Source: Aliiglaciecola sp. 3_MG-2023
GTDB taxonomy: Bacteria; Pseudomonadota; Gammaproteobacteria; Enterobacterales; Alteromonadaceae
NCBI RefSeq assembly: GCF_030548205.1
Contig: NZ_JAUORV010000009.1
Location: 62,001 to 126,000, forward strand
Reading direction: 5' to 3'
DNA: 64,000 nt
The notes under the pieces were generated by a model. The model was not told the origin of the DNA. It saw nothing but the letters and a program-made list of their open reading frames with translations, and searched no databases. The position numbers and the translations under genes were made by a program. Below, one piece after another: positions 29,179-39,696 of this stretch. Position 1 is the stretch's first letter. Each line of letters opens with the position of its first letter.

Positions 29179-30290
29179 GGCTAGTCAAAATTTCCGCGCT
29201 CATAATAAGCATGTTATCCACCATCGTTATGTTGAGCGCCTGTTCAGAGCCTGCTAATTCATTGAAAAGCAATTCATCGACAGGCATGTATGGAGGCTTA
29301 TTAGATCAAGAAAACTTTTCCAGTGCCAAAGCAACAGAGCAAACCCCTATCACTTTTCCACAGGATCACTTAAGTCACCCTGAATTTGCCATTGAATGGT
29401 GGTATTTAACGGCTAATTTGTTTGATAAACAGGGCAATCAATATCCCCTGCAATGGACCTTATTTCGTTTTTCAGGGGGAGGCAACCAATCCAATTGGAG
29501 TAACGGCCAATTATACATGAGTCATGGCAAGCTAAGCTCTTATAAACAGGATTGGTTTGAAGAAATATTTGCCAGAGGTGGGGTGGGTAATGCTGGTGTA
29601 TCACTTGCAGCTGAATCAGGCCATTTTGAAGCTTATTTGGATAATTGGATATGGCGTTCATTATCAACTGAATTATTTCCCGCTACACTTAATTTCACCC
29701 TCAACGAACAAGTTAAATTATCGCTGAACATGCGTGCTACTGGCCCCTACGTTTTAAATGGTAATAAGGGTTACAGCATTAAACTGGCCAATGGACAGCA
29801 TGCTTCGATGTATTATAGTCAGCCTTTTATCAATATCAGCGGAACGATTGAACGCTTAGGTGAAACCATTGATGTTTCGGGAAAAGGTTGGTTTGACCAC
29901 GAATGGAGTGCAGGGCTTTCTGATCAAAAAACACAAGGGTGGGACTGGTTTTCTATACACTTTGATGATGGTCGCAAGTTAATGCTTTATCAGGTTCGAC
30001 ATAGGGAACTGGGGAATTCATGGTTTGGCAGTTTAATCAGCCCACAGGGCGATAAAACCCATTTAACAAAAAATGATATTCAAGGGTCAATTGATGGTTA
30101 TTCAAAGGTTGATAGCGTTCAAATACCGCTTAATTGGTCTTTGTCAGTGCCACAACAGCAAATTCATATTCGCGTTTCCCCCTTTAAACAAAATCAATAT
30201 AACCCGGGAGTGTTTCCCTATTATGAGGGGGCGATTAGGGTTGAAGGCAGTCATAAAGGCATAGGTTTTATGGAATTAACAGGATATTAG
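29163..30290 (+). CDS. AttH/CrtC-like lipocalin-fold lipoprotein
   Basis: A 375-residue predicted lipoprotein: hydrophobic residues 9-24 end in the lipobox LSAC. The body matches the AttH/carotenoid hydratase-like lipocalin family, with EWWYLTANLFDKQGN near residue 75 and the second signature GWFDHEWSAGLSDQ near 240. It overlaps the permease gene by 16 bp. In other bacteria such proteins sit next to FtsX-type transporters, which argues for a joint role in moving or modifying a hydrophobic envelope compound. Enzyme activity is not proven. A 7-bp inverted repeat without a T run follows the stop. Confidence 0.85.
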   Translation: MAQWLRLVKISALIISMLSTIVMLSACSEPANSLKSNSSTGMYGGLLDQENFSSAKATEQTPITFPQDHLSHPEFAIEWWYLTANLFDKQGNQYPLQWTLFRFSGGGNQSNWSNGQLYMSHGKLSSYKQDWFEEIFARGGVGNAGVSLAAESGHFEAYLDNWIWRSLSTELFPATLNFTLNEQVKLSLNMRATGPYVLNGNKGYSIKLANGQHASMYYSQPFINISGTIERLGETIDVSGKGWFDHEWSAGLSDQKTQGWDWFSIHFDDGRKLMLYQVRHRELGNSWFGSLISPQGDKTHLTKNDIQGSIDGYSKVDSVQIPLNWSLSVPQQQIHIRVSPFKQNQYNPGVFPYYEGAIRVEGSHKGIGFMELTGY

Positions 30291-30338
30291 CAGTCAAATC
30301 AGTGCCCTAATCCGACTGCTAAGTTAAACACCTTTCGG

Positions 30339-31631
30339 CTACTGGGATTGCATTAATTCAAAAATTATTTTCGGAATCTCAGTATTATCCATGTGCCCAA
30401 CAAAACGCTCTTTTCCAGCGCCCATAGCAAAAATTTGAACGTCAACCGCGGTGTGACCCGAGCTTGTCCAGCCAGAATTTGAGCGGATATCCAGCAACTT
30501 TTTAAGTTGCACGTAAAGTGCTTTTTGATTATTCATATCGACACTTTGCAAAAGTGACTTTTCAGTTTCAGTTAACTCAAAACCCAAGGTAGTCTGAGCA
30601 AGCGTAAGAGGTGAATCGCTGCTTGTCATTAATTTTGCCAAAGTGGTTAAAGATTGTGTCAGGTTTTTTAACGGTTCTGGATCCCATTGGTAATCACCGT
30701 TGGCCGCAATACTAAAACCACCTGTACTATGATCGGCAGTCACCACCACTAGCGTATCTGGGTTTTCTTGTACATATTGTTCCAACCATTCTAAGGTTAA
30801 CGCTAGATCATGCATTTCGGTCATTGCCGCGGCAATGTCATTGGCGTGTCCAGCCCAGTCTACTTGGCTGCCTTCCACTAATAGGAAGTATCCCTTATCA
30901 TTCGTTAGTTGTTTAACTGCTGTTTCAACTAATACTGGCAGACGCTGCTTTCCTGGCATATCTAGGGCCCAAGGCATGCCTTCGTCACCAAATAAACCAA
31001 TCACAGGCCCAGGTTTAAGCTTGCTCAATTGTGCTAAATCATCAACATATTGATAACCCGCCGCTTTAAACTCATCAACAATATTTCGGTCATCTCGAAT
31101 AAAATATTTCCAACCACCACCTAACATAACATCTAGAGCAAACTGGTCATTCACTTTGTCATCAAAATAACTATCTGCAATGGCATTATAGTTTCGGCGA
31201 CTTTCATTGTGCGCAGAAAATGCCGCAGGTGTCGCATGATTAATTTGTGAAGTGACCGCAACGCCAGTTTTTAAGCCATTAATGCGTGCTTGTTCGAGAA
31301 CAGTTTTGACGGATTGTTTGTTTTCATCCACAGCAATGGCACCATTATACGACTTAACACCTGCAGACAATGCAGTTGCTCCGGCAGCGGAGTCAGTTAC
31401 ATAACCACTCACTCTTGCAGGATAAGTGCTTGCCATTCCCACCAGATGACGATCAAACACGGTTGATTCTATCTCTGGTGATGTTTTTTTATCGGCAAAA
31501 TAACGATAAGCCGTGGTGTAAGCGGGTCCCATGCCATCCCCAACCACCATAATCACGTTTTTCGGTTTTTCCTGATTAGCCTGCGCTGCGGAAACAAACA
31601 GCAATAATGTAACAGCCGGTAGCCACTTCAT
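30339..31631 (-). CDS. Alkaline phosphatase, PhoA family
   Basis: A 430-residue exported phosphomonoesterase. It has a signal peptide (MKWLPAVTLLLFVSAAQA, cleavage near residue 18), metal ligand D32 in VVGDGMGP, active-site serine S81 in VTDSAAGATA, and the later metal motifs GSQVDWAGHAND and TADHSTGG. The start at 31631 is preceded by GGAGATAA; an upstream in-frame ATG would put residues before the signal peptide. I looked for a Pho box upstream and found none that is convincing. Monocistronic, convergent with the AttH-like gene. Confidence 0.93.
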   Translation of the reverse strand: MKWLPAVTLLLFVSAAQANQEKPKNVIMVVGDGMGPAYTTAYRYFADKKTSPEIESTVFDRHLVGMASTYPARVSGYVTDSAAGATALSAGVKSYNGAIAVDENKQSVKTVLEQARINGLKTGVAVTSQINHATPAAFSAHNESRRNYNAIADSYFDDKVNDQFALDVMLGGGWKYFIRDDRNIVDEFKAAGYQYVDDLAQLSKLKPGPVIGLFGDEGMPWALDMPGKQRLPVLVETAVKQLTNDKGYFLLVEGSQVDWAGHANDIAAAMTEMHDLALTLEWLEQYVQENPDTLVVVTADHSTGGFSIAANGDYQWDPEPLKNLTQSLTTLAKLMTSSDSPLTLAQTTLGFELTETEKSLLQSVDMNNQKALYVQLKKLLDIRSNSGWTSSGHTAVDVQIFAMGAGKERFVGHMDNTEIPKIIFELMQSQ

Positions 31632-32125
31632 TTTATCTCCAAATTTCAAAATAATAATTGTCGAAATAATACGTGAAAATTTACGCAATTAAACTGATTT
31701 CTAATCGTTTACACAAACTTCTATAGGAAACATTCATCAAAACCTTGATTTAGACCAATATCCAGCCTGACCTACCAACCTAAATCCTTACTACGGGATT
31801 CAGATTTCGAATTTTTATACTAACAAGTGATATCTATACTTTATTTAAGGGGCTTATTTTGCGCTAAACAAGTTTTTTATGACGGTGTCAATAATCGAAA
31901 GATTGAACTTTACTCTCTGAATTATAAAGAATTACAAAGCAATATTCACCAAATCTATTTCGAAAATCATTAATATACGTTTTTTTTATTAAGCTTGTGG
32001 GGCTAGGATAATTGCATCGACACAAAATAATAATCAGGTGAATCGATACCGGTCGTCTAGATGTGTTCACAATAATTATGCACTAGACCTCAGTTCCCTA
32101 CACAAGTAATAGAAAGAAGGAAAAT
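31632..32125. other. Intergenic region between alkaline phosphatase and aceA
   Basis: About 490 bp, strongly AT-rich, that must hold the divergent promoters of the phosphatase and aceA. A short inverted repeat GTCTAG / CTAGAC flanks a 22-base loop about 65 bp before aceA, and GGAAAA stands before the aceA start. I could not assign a clear -35/-10 pair or a known operator. Confidence 0.4.
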
Positions 32126-33727
32126 ATGATGTCTCAATATCAAACTGACCTAAACGCTGTAAGCCAGCTTTGCCAAAAAAATGGTTCTGGATGGAATGCG
32201 ATTAACCCTGAATATGCTGCAAGAATGAAAGCACAAAATCGTTTTCAAACCGGACTTGATATCGCTAAATACACCGCAGCGATTATGCGTAAAGATATGG
32301 AAGAGTACGACGCAGATTCTAGCCAATACACTCAATCTTTAGGTTGCTGGCATGGATTTATTGGTCAACAAAAAATGTTGGCGGTTAAAAAGCATCAAGG
32401 TACAACTAACAAAAAATATTTGTACCTGTCAGGTTGGATGGTTGCAGCCTTGCGCTCAGAGTTTGGTCCTCTTCCTGATCAATCTATGCATGAAAAAACC
32501 ACCGTGTCTTCGTTAATTGAGGAACTTTATACTTTCCTACGACAAGCCGATGCAAAAGAGCTAGGTGAATTGTTTAATGAGCTTGATGCGGCAAGAGCTG
32601 CAGGCAATAGCACATCAGAGATCCAAGCAAAAATCGATAACTATGAAACCCACGTGGTGCCTATTATTGCAGACATAGATGCCGGTTTTGGTAACGAAGA
32701 AGCCACCTATTTATTGGCTAAGCAAATGATTGAAGCCGGTGCATGCTGTATTCAAATCGAAAACCAAGTATCTGATGCTAAACAATGTGGTCACCAAGAC
32801 GGGAAAGTAACCGTACCCCATGAAGACTTCCTCGCAAAAATTAACGCTGTTCGTTATGCATTCCTTGAATTAGGTGTGGATGATGGAGTTATCGTGGCAA
32901 GAACTGATTCATTGGGTGCTGGCTTGACGCAAAAAATCCCCGTATCGACTTCTGAGGGCGATCTTGCGTCTAAGTACAATGCATTTTTAGATACTACCGA
33001 AGTAAAATCTGTTGAAGATTTACAAGAAGGTGATCTTGCCCTTCGTCAAAACGGTAAACTGGTTAAACCTATTCGCTTACCTAATGGCTTGTTTAAATTC
33101 AAAGACAATACCGGTGTTGACCGTGTAGTGCTTGATTGTATTACTTCACTTCAAAACGGGGCTGATCTGTTATGGATTGAAACTGAAAAACCTCACGTTG
33201 GTCAAATCGGCGCAATGGTTGACGAAATCCGTAAAGTAGTTCCGAATGCGAAGTTGGTTTACAACAACTCACCTTCATTTAACTGGACGCTTAACTTCCG
33301 TCAACAAGTGTTTGATGCTTGGGTTGAAGAAGGTAAAGATGTTAGCGAGTATAACCGCGACGACCTTATGCAAGTTAAATACGATGACACCGAATTGGCC
33401 CAAGTAGCGGATGAAAAAGTACGTACTTTCCAAGCAGATGCTGCCCGCGAAGCTGGTATTTTCCACCACTTAATTACTCTACCAACTTACCACACTGCCG
33501 CGTTATCTACTGATAACCTTGCAAAAGGTTACTTCGGTGACGAAGGTATGCTGGCTTATGTAAAAGGTGTGCAACGTCAAGAACTGCGTCAAGGTTTAGC
33601 CTGTGTTAAACACCAGGCGATGGCAGGTTCAAACATGGGTGATGATCACAAAGAATATTTCAGTGGTGATCAGGCGCTTAAAGCAGCGGGTGAAGATAAC
33701 ACCATGAATCAATTTGATGTTGCTTAA
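32126..33727 (+). CDS. aceA: Isocitrate lyase (long form)
   Basis: AceA cleaves isocitrate to glyoxylate and succinate, the first step of the glyoxylate shunt. The 533-residue length and the catalytic KQCGH at about 219-223 place it in the long Pseudomonas-type class (E. coli AceA is near 434 residues). The metal-binding segment IADIDAGFGN is intact. Two tandem ATG codons stand at the start. A strong terminator follows the stop, so the gene is transcribed alone. It is followed by a LysR regulator and malate synthase G, giving a complete shunt. Confidence 0.96.
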   Translation: MMSQYQTDLNAVSQLCQKNGSGWNAINPEYAARMKAQNRFQTGLDIAKYTAAIMRKDMEEYDADSSQYTQSLGCWHGFIGQQKMLAVKKHQGTTNKKYLYLSGWMVAALRSEFGPLPDQSMHEKTTVSSLIEELYTFLRQADAKELGELFNELDAARAAGNSTSEIQAKIDNYETHVVPIIADIDAGFGNEEATYLLAKQMIEAGACCIQIENQVSDAKQCGHQDGKVTVPHEDFLAKINAVRYAFLELGVDDGVIVARTDSLGAGLTQKIPVSTSEGDLASKYNAFLDTTEVKSVEDLQEGDLALRQNGKLVKPIRLPNGLFKFKDNTGVDRVVLDCITSLQNGADLLWIETEKPHVGQIGAMVDEIRKVVPNAKLVYNNSPSFNWTLNFRQQVFDAWVEEGKDVSEYNRDDLMQVKYDDTELAQVADEKVRTFQADAAREAGIFHHLITLPTYHTAALSTDNLAKGYFGDEGMLAYVKGVQRQELRQGLACVKHQAMAGSNMGDDHKEYFSGDQALKAAGEDNTMNQFDVA

Positions 33728-33753
33728 TTCAGCGAACTTTTAACTCAATGCAA

Positions 33754-33782
33754 AAGCAAGACGTATGTCTTGCTTTTTTTTT
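33754..33782 (+). terminator. Terminator after aceA
   Basis: Perfect inverted repeat AAGCAAGAC / GTCTTGCTT (33754-33762 and 33767-33775) with a four-base loop and a run of T continuing to 33782. Confidence 0.93.
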
Positions 33783-33813
33783 GTGGCAACCCTTATAACC
33801 ATTGGTATAATCA

Positions 33814-34782
33814 ATGACAACTCTATTTAGAAGTGAAGTTAATTTGAATATTGCTAAAGTTGATCTAAATTTATTGGTATATCTGGATGTGTTATTACGG
33901 GAAGGAAGCGTAACCAAAGCCGCGAATCAACTCAGTATCACTCAACCCGCTATGAGCAATGGTCTTAAGCGTCTTCGTGATTTGTTTAATGATCCACTTT
34001 TAGTGCGAACCAGTGAAGGGATGACCCCAACAAAACGTGCATTAGAGCTTCAACCTGTAGTTCGTGATGTATTGGCCAAGCTAGAAACCACCATTCAACC
34101 TGAAACCGAATTTATTCCCAGTAGTAGCCAACGGACGTTCCGTATTATGGCCAGTGATTATGCTGAATCTACATTATTGATTGAAGTCATTCGTCAATTG
34201 GGAAAAATAGCGCCCAATATCACGTTAGATGTAATTACACCTAGTGATGTAACTTTCCATGATGTTGAACATGGTAAAGTAGACATGGCCATTAACCGCT
34301 TCGACGAACTTCCCCTTTCATTTCATCAAAAAGTCATTTGGTATGATGCCTTTTCCTGTGTGTTAAAAAGTAATAATCCCATGGTGGACCATTTCGACTT
34401 GAGTAGTTATTTGTCGGCACAACATATTTGGGTGAGCAAAACTGGATTTGGTGTGGGTGTGGGAGTAGATCCCAACGAAGTTCAAAAGCTTGGTTGGGTT
34501 GACGCAGAGTTAACCAAACTAGGCAAGAAACGGGATATTCGGGTATTTACTCGACATTATCACGTCGCCCTACAGTTAGCTAAAGCACAAAATCTGATTG
34601 CAACTTTGCCCAGCAAAGCAGCCAACCTTTACCGTAGTGATCCCGACGTTGTAATTTTGGAACCTCCCTTTGATATTCCTCCCATTGGTTTGAAAATGGC
34701 GTGGAGCGCACTGTTACATCACGATGCAGGGCATATTTGGTTTCGTCGTCTTATTAGTGAAGTGGCCAATCAACTGAGTTAA
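33814..34782 (+). CDS. LysR family transcriptional regulator
   Basis: A 322-residue LysR-type regulator. The winged helix-turn-helix lies at about residues 19-78 (VDLNLLVYLDVLLREGSV, then AANQLSITQPAMSNGLKRL), followed by a periplasmic-binding-like effector domain. The sequence KRLRDLFNDPLLVRT is typical of the family. A more internal ATG could start it near residue 12, but the longer form is kept. Its place between aceA and glcB suggests that it controls one or both, possibly with a metabolite of the shunt as effector; this is inference. Confidence 0.88.
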   Translation: MTTLFRSEVNLNIAKVDLNLLVYLDVLLREGSVTKAANQLSITQPAMSNGLKRLRDLFNDPLLVRTSEGMTPTKRALELQPVVRDVLAKLETTIQPETEFIPSSSQRTFRIMASDYAESTLLIEVIRQLGKIAPNITLDVITPSDVTFHDVEHGKVDMAINRFDELPLSFHQKVIWYDAFSCVLKSNNPMVDHFDLSSYLSAQHIWVSKTGFGVGVGVDPNEVQKLGWVDAELTKLGKKRDIRVFTRHYHVALQLAKAQNLIATLPSKAANLYRSDPDVVILEPPFDIPPIGLKMAWSALLHHDAGHIWFRRLISEVANQLS

Positions 34783-34898
34783 TTGGCTATTTTAATTCGC
34801 ACATTCACAGAGCTTATCGCAAAGATAATAACCATAAATTAAACATATTCGTTAGATGTGGGTAGTATTAATCCATTGGACAGCTTTGGAGTATTACC

Positions 34899-37070
34899 AT
34901 GCAAAATTATATATCACGCGGAAAATTACAAATTGCAGAAGAGTTAGATTGTTTCATTAAAGATGAAGCAATAAAACAAACCCAAGTAGAGTTGGATGTT
35001 TTTTGGGATGGGTTTGAACAGTTGCTAACTGAGTTCATGCCAAAAAATCAAGAGCTCTTAAAAAAACGTGATGATTTACAGGTAAAAATAGACAATTATT
35101 GTCAGCAAAACCCGCAATATAAATTATCTGACTACAAAGCGTTCCTTGAAGAAATTGGTTACCTTTTACCTCAACCTAAACCATTTCAAATTACCACCGA
35201 AAATGTTGATCCTGAAATCGCAACGATGGCGGGCCCACAATTAGTTGTGCCAATCAACAATGCGCGTTATGCCATTAATGCGGCAAATGCGAGATGGGGC
35301 AGCCTTTACGATGCCCTTTATGGAACCGATGTAATTAGTGAAGAAGACGGCGCTCATAAAAGTGGGCCTTACAATAGTGTTAGAGGTCAAAAAGTTATAG
35401 AGCATGGCCGTCAATGGTTAGACGTTGCGGCCCCCCTTGAAACTGGCAGCCATCAAGATGTAACCGCCTATTCAATTGAAGCTTCAACCTTTACGTGTAC
35501 TTTGAGTAATGGCGAACAGACTGGTCTTAGTGACCCTAAACAATATGTTGGTTTTGTGGGTGATATAAGTAATCCAACATCTGTTTTTCTAACCCATAAC
35601 GGGCTGCATATTGAGTTACAATTCGATCGCTCTCACCCAGTAGGCGCTGCAGATCCGAGTGGCTTAAAAGATATCGTACTTGAAGCGGCTTTAACTACCA
35701 TTATGGATTGCGAAGACTCAGTTGCCGCCGTTGATGCTGAAGATAAAACCCTGGTTTATCGAAATTGGTTAGGCTTGATGAAAGGAACACTTTCCACTTC
35801 AGTGCAAAAAGGCCAAAAAACCATTGAAAGAACCCTCAGTAGCGATAAAGTTTTTACCAATTTAGATGGTAAAACAACTAGCTTGAAAGGTCGCAGTTTG
35901 ATGTTTATTCGAAATGTTGGCTTGCTAATGTCAAACGATGCAATTTTGTTTAATGGTGAGGCGATACCAGAAGGCATTATGGACTGCATGATCACCTCTT
36001 TGATTGGTAAACATGATTTATTAGGACATAGTCCATTTTCCAACAGTGATAAAGACAGTATTTATATAGTGAAACCTAAGATGCATGGCCCTGAAGAGGT
36101 CGCGTTTTCAAATGCCCTTTTTGCAAAAGTAGAGAAAATACTGGGCTTACAGGAAAACACCATCAAGATGGGGATTATGGATGAAGAAAGACGCACCTCT
36201 GTTAACCTCAGCGCGTGCATAGAAGCAGCGAAAACACGGGTAGTCTTTATTAATACTGGATTTTTAGACCGTACAGGTGACGAAATTCATACCTCTATGC
36301 AGCTAGGCCCGTTTGGTTTAAAAGGTCAGTTAAAAACACTACCTTGGATCACTGCATATGAAAAAGATAATGTTGGTCATGGTTTAGCTGCGGGATTATC
36401 TGGCAAAGCGCAGATTGGGAAAGGCATGTGGCCAATACCAGATCATATGGCTGAGATGATGAAAGCGAAGATACAACATCCTAAAGCTGGTGCAAACACG
36501 GCTTGGGTGCCCTCGCCTACGGCAGCCACTTTACACGCCTTGCATTATCACCAAGTTGACGTATTTGCAGTTCAATCGACACTTAAAGAACAGCATAGTG
36601 ACGGTTTAGACGATATTCTTACGGTTCCATTAATGGAAGCCGGTACAAATTTGGATAATGAAGCTAAAACCCGCGAATTAGATAATAACGTTCAAGGTAT
36701 TCTAGGTTACGTTGTGCGCTGGGTAAACCAAGGTATTGGCTGTTCTAAGGTTCCCGATATCAATAATGTCGGGCTCATGGAAGACAGAGCGACTCTTAGA
36801 ATTTCTAGTCAACATATTGCCAATTGGTTGTTACATGGCATTGTTGATGAATCACAGGTAAATGCGTCTTTAAACAGAATGGCAAAACTAGTAGATGAAC
36901 AGAATGCTGGAGATCCTGAGTATATTAATATGTGTCCAGATCTGGATAAATCTATCGCCTTTGAAGCAGCAAAAGCACTGATATTTGAAGGAGTAGCTCA
37001 GCCGAATGGATACACCGAACCCTTGCTGCATGAAATGCGTCGTAAAATGAAACAGCAGTTAGCTTCATAA
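34899..37070 (+). CDS. glcB: Malate synthase G
   Basis: Malate synthase G condenses glyoxylate with acetyl-CoA to malate, completing the glyoxylate shunt. The 723-residue length is exactly that of the G isoform. Family segments include [15 protein letters not shown] (metal-binding acid residues) near 272, the [19 protein letters not shown] segment and the C-terminal [19 protein letters not shown] stands 8 bp before the ATG. A bidirectional terminator follows. Confidence 0.97.
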   Translation: MQNYISRGKLQIAEELDCFIKDEAIKQTQVELDVFWDGFEQLLTEFMPKNQELLKKRDDLQVKIDNYCQQNPQYKLSDYKAFLEEIGYLLPQPKPFQITTENVDPEIATMAGPQLVVPINNARYAINAANARWGSLYDALYGTDVISEEDGAHKSGPYNSVRGQKVIEHGRQWLDVAAPLETGSHQDVTAYSIEASTFTCTLSNGEQTGLSDPKQYVGFVGDISNPTSVFLTHNGLHIELQFDRSHPVGAADPSGLKDIVLEAALTTIMDCEDSVAAVDAEDKTLVYRNWLGLMKGTLSTSVQKGQKTIERTLSSDKVFTNLDGKTTSLKGRSLMFIRNVGLLMSNDAILFNGEAIPEGIMDCMITSLIGKHDLLGHSPFSNSDKDSIYIVKPKMHGPEEVAFSNALFAKVEKILGLQENTIKMGIMDEERRTSVNLSACIEAAKTRVVFINTGFLDRTGDEIHTSMQLGPFGLKGQLKTLPWITAYEKDNVGHGLAAGLSGKAQIGKGMWPIPDHMAEMMKAKIQHPKAGANTAWVPSPTAATLHALHYHQVDVFAVQSTLKEQHSDGLDDILTVPLMEAGTNLDNEAKTRELDNNVQGILGYVVRWVNQGIGCSKVPDINNVGLMEDRATLRISSQHIANWLLHGIVDESQVNASLNRMAKLVDEQNAGDPEYINMCPDLDKSIAFEAAKALIFEGVAQPNGYTEPLLHEMRRKMKQQLAS

Positions 37071-37090
37071 GGCTGATTGAGAGACAAATA

Positions 37091-37130
37091 AAAACGCAAG
37101 GTGACTTATATTAAGTACCTTGCGTTTTTT
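37091..37130. terminator. Bidirectional terminator between glcB and the UDP-glucuronate epimerase gene
   Basis: A long hairpin: AAAACGCAAGGT (37091-37102) pairs with ACCTTGCGTTTT (37117-37128), with an additional inner stem ACTTA/TAAGT. T runs on both strands let it serve both converging genes. Confidence 0.92.
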
Positions 37131-37150
37131 ATTGCAGATTAAGCTATTGT

Positions 37151-38170
37151 TTAATTTACGTTGAAATAATCTTTATACCAACCTACAAAGTTTTTAATAC
37201 CGGTTTGAATTGTGGTCTGTGGCCGGTAGTCAACATCTTTTACTAATGCTTCCACATCAGCATAAGTATCTGGAACATCGCCCATTTGCAAAGGTAAAAG
37301 CTCTTTCTCTGCGGTTTTACCAAGGTTATCTTCTAAGGTCTCGATATACTCCATTAACTGAACAGGTGATTGGTTTCCAATATTGTAAACCCGCCAAGGG
37401 GCTTTACTTGTGCCAGGATCTGGATTCTTACCAGACCAATCTGGATTAGACTCAGCTGTGTGATCAAGAGTACGGATAATACCTTCGACTATGTCATCAA
37501 TGTAGGTGAAATCACGTTTATGATTACCGTAGTTAAATACCTTAATGGGTTTATCTTCTAGAATTGCTTTAGTAAATAAGAACAGCGCCATGTCTGGACG
37601 CCCCCAAGGACCATACACAGTGAAGAAACGCAATCCCGTTGTCGGTAGGTTAAACAAGTGACTATAGGTATGGGCCATTAGTTCGTTGGCTTTTTTACTC
37701 GCAGCATATAAAGATACAGGATGGTCAACGTTATCGTGCACAGAAAAAGGCATAGATTCGTTAGCGCCATAAACTGAGCTAGACGATGCGTACACTAGGT
37801 GTTTAATTTTATTATGTCTGCAACCTTCTAATATATTCATAAAGCCAACAATGTTAGCGTCAATATAGGCATGAGGGTTTTCTAGGGAATAACGCACGCC
37901 AGCTTGGGCTGCTAAATGTACAACTTTGTCAAACTGGTGTTCTTCAAACAACGCAGCCATAGGCTCTTTGTCTTCCACAGACATTTTAACAAAGGTAAAG
38001 TTATAGCTATTTTTATGTTGCTCTACTCGTTTCAATCTGTCTAATTTGAGGTTCACGTCATAATAATCATTGAGGTTATCTAATCCTACAACCTCATCAC
38101 CTCGTTCAAGCAAATATAAACTTACATGAGATCCAATAAAACCAGCTGCCCCAGTCACTAAAATTTTCAT
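37151..38170 (-). CDS. UDP-glucuronate 4-epimerase
   Basis: A 339-residue short-chain NAD-dependent epimerase. The Rossmann motif [11 protein letters not shown] is at 6-16, followed by the [15 protein letters not shown] segment that marks UDP-glucuronate epimerases. The catalytic SSSSVYG and YAASKK motifs (Y and K) are present. It would turn UDP-glucuronate into UDP-galacturonate for surface polysaccharide. It lies 9 bp after the TviB-like dehydrogenase, so both are in one operon. Confidence 0.9.
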   Translation of the reverse strand: MKILVTGAAGFIGSHVSLYLLERGDEVVGLDNLNDYYDVNLKLDRLKRVEQHKNSYNFTFVKMSVEDKEPMAALFEEHQFDKVVHLAAQAGVRYSLENPHAYIDANIVGFMNILEGCRHNKIKHLVYASSSSVYGANESMPFSVHDNVDHPVSLYAASKKANELMAHTYSHLFNLPTTGLRFFTVYGPWGRPDMALFLFTKAILEDKPIKVFNYGNHKRDFTYIDDIVEGIIRTLDHTAESNPDWSGKNPDPGTSKAPWRVYNIGNQSPVQLMEYIETLEDNLGKTAEKELLPLQMGDVPDTYADVEALVKDVDYRPQTTIQTGIKNFVGWYKDYFNVN

Positions 38171-38179
38171 TTACTTTTC

Positions 38180-39466
38180 CTAAAGTCTTAAATCAACAAT
38201 TTCTTTATCAATAATATATTTCAAGTCAAACACGACACAATTGTCTTTACCTAACCCTCGCAGTTCTTGACTAGACATTTGTTTAAACTCTTGATGAGCA
38301 ACAGCCGCAATAATTGCGTCATACTTGCCAACCTCTGGTTGCTTTATTAATTTCAATCCATACTCATCATCCACTTCGTCTGACTCTGCCCATGGATCGT
38401 AGATATCAACATTGACATGATAGTTATCTAGTTCAGTGGCAATATCCACCACTTTAGTATTGCGGATGTCAGGACAATTCTCTTTAAAGGTAATTCCCAT
38501 TAATAGAACATTTGCTCCATTAACCATAATTTTTTTGTTTAGCATTTTTTTGACTAATCGGCTGACTACATATTCGCCCATTTGGTCATTTATGCGACGT
38601 CCAGCCAAAATCACTTCTGGGTGATAACCAATTTCTTCTGCTTTGTGGGTCAAATAATAAGGGTCAACACCAATGCAATGACCGCCGACTAAACCTGGTC
38701 GAAATGGTAAAAAATTCCATTTGCTGCCGGCTGCCAGTAACACCTCTTCTGTATCTATCCCAAGCCGCTCGAATATCATTGCCAATTCATTGATTAAGGC
38801 AATGTTCAAATCTCTTTGGGTATTTTCAATCACTTTGGCCGCTTCAGCGACTTTAATGGAAGAAGCTCTATGGGTGCCTGCCTCAATTATACTTAAATAT
38901 AATTGATCAACTAAATCACCAATTTCAGGGGTAGATCCACTGGTAACTTTAATAATACTTTCCAGGCGATGAGTTTTATCCCCTGGATTAATCCGCTCAG
39001 GACTGTAACCAGCAAAAAAATCTTGATTAAACTTTAAGCCAGAATGCGCTTCTATAAGAGGAATACAGACTTCTTCAGTGGCACCTGGATATACCGTAGA
39101 CTCATAGATAATAGTGGCCCCAGATTTAACCACTTTGCCAATCATCTCACTGGCTTTTTTCAAAGGCGTTAGATCAGGTTGACGGTTTTTATCAATTGGC
39201 GTTGGAACGGTAACAATAATAAAATCACAAAGGGACAAGTCTTCAGGTGTAGATGAAAAAGTTAATGAGGTAACACTTTGCAATTCTTCAGGCGACACTT
39301 CAAGAGTGTGATCTTCACCTCGATTGAGCTCTTCAATGCGCTGTTGATTGATGTCGAAACCAAGGGTCGAAAATTTTTTACCAAATGATACTGCCAGGGG
39401 CAAGCCTACATATCCTAACCCAATGATGCCTATGCGCTTTTCATAGATATTATCCGTCAAACCCAA
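38180..39466 (-). CDS. tviB: UDP-sugar 6-dehydrogenase, TviB/WbpO type
   Basis: A 428-residue nucleotide-sugar dehydrogenase. The N-terminal Rossmann fold starts [20 protein letters not shown], and the catalytic cysteine lies in [13 protein letters not shown]. The [14 protein letters not shown] segment fits the TviB/WbpO group, which oxidises UDP-N-acetylgalactosamine or UDP-N-acetylglucosamine to the uronic acid. UDP-glucose specificity cannot be excluded, especially as the next gene is a uronate epimerase. The 230-bp upstream gap showed no RfaH ops element. Confidence 0.85.
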   Translation of the reverse strand: MGLTDNIYEKRIGIIGLGYVGLPLAVSFGKKFSTLGFDINQQRIEELNRGEDHTLEVSPEELQSVTSLTFSSTPEDLSLCDFIIVTVPTPIDKNRQPDLTPLKKASEMIGKVVKSGATIIYESTVYPGATEEVCIPLIEAHSGLKFNQDFFAGYSPERINPGDKTHRLESIIKVTSGSTPEIGDLVDQLYLSIIEAGTHRASSIKVAEAAKVIENTQRDLNIALINELAMIFERLGIDTEEVLLAAGSKWNFLPFRPGLVGGHCIGVDPYYLTHKAEEIGYHPEVILAGRRINDQMGEYVVSRLVKKMLNKKIMVNGANVLLMGITFKENCPDIRNTKVVDIATELDNYHVNVDIYDPWAESDEVDDEYGLKLIKQPEVGKYDAIIAAVAHQEFKQMSSQELRGLGKDNCVVFDLKYIIDKEIVDLRL

Positions 39467-39696
39467 CCTCTCTTTTACGCCCAGAAAATGATTACTATTA
39501 TCCCCATAGTTTGCACTTAAATTAACTGAATTAGTAGTGCTAATTGAAATACCTAGGTATCTATTTTAACTGACCAACAATTAGAATCTTCCGCGGTTAG
39601 CTTTAGCTATGTTATTGAAAGTATATGATTAAGTTTAAAATTGTACTTGATTAATAAAATGCGAAGTTAACGCTAGGTGAATCCTAAAAATTGAAT

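Noticed and set aside
30289-30320. AGCAGTC/GACTGCT inverted repeat after the AttH-like gene
   Set aside because: The loop is 18 bases and no T run follows on either strand, so it is not called a terminator.
31640-31760. Pho box before the alkaline phosphatase gene
   Set aside because: No pair of CTGTCAT-like repeats at the right spacing could be found.
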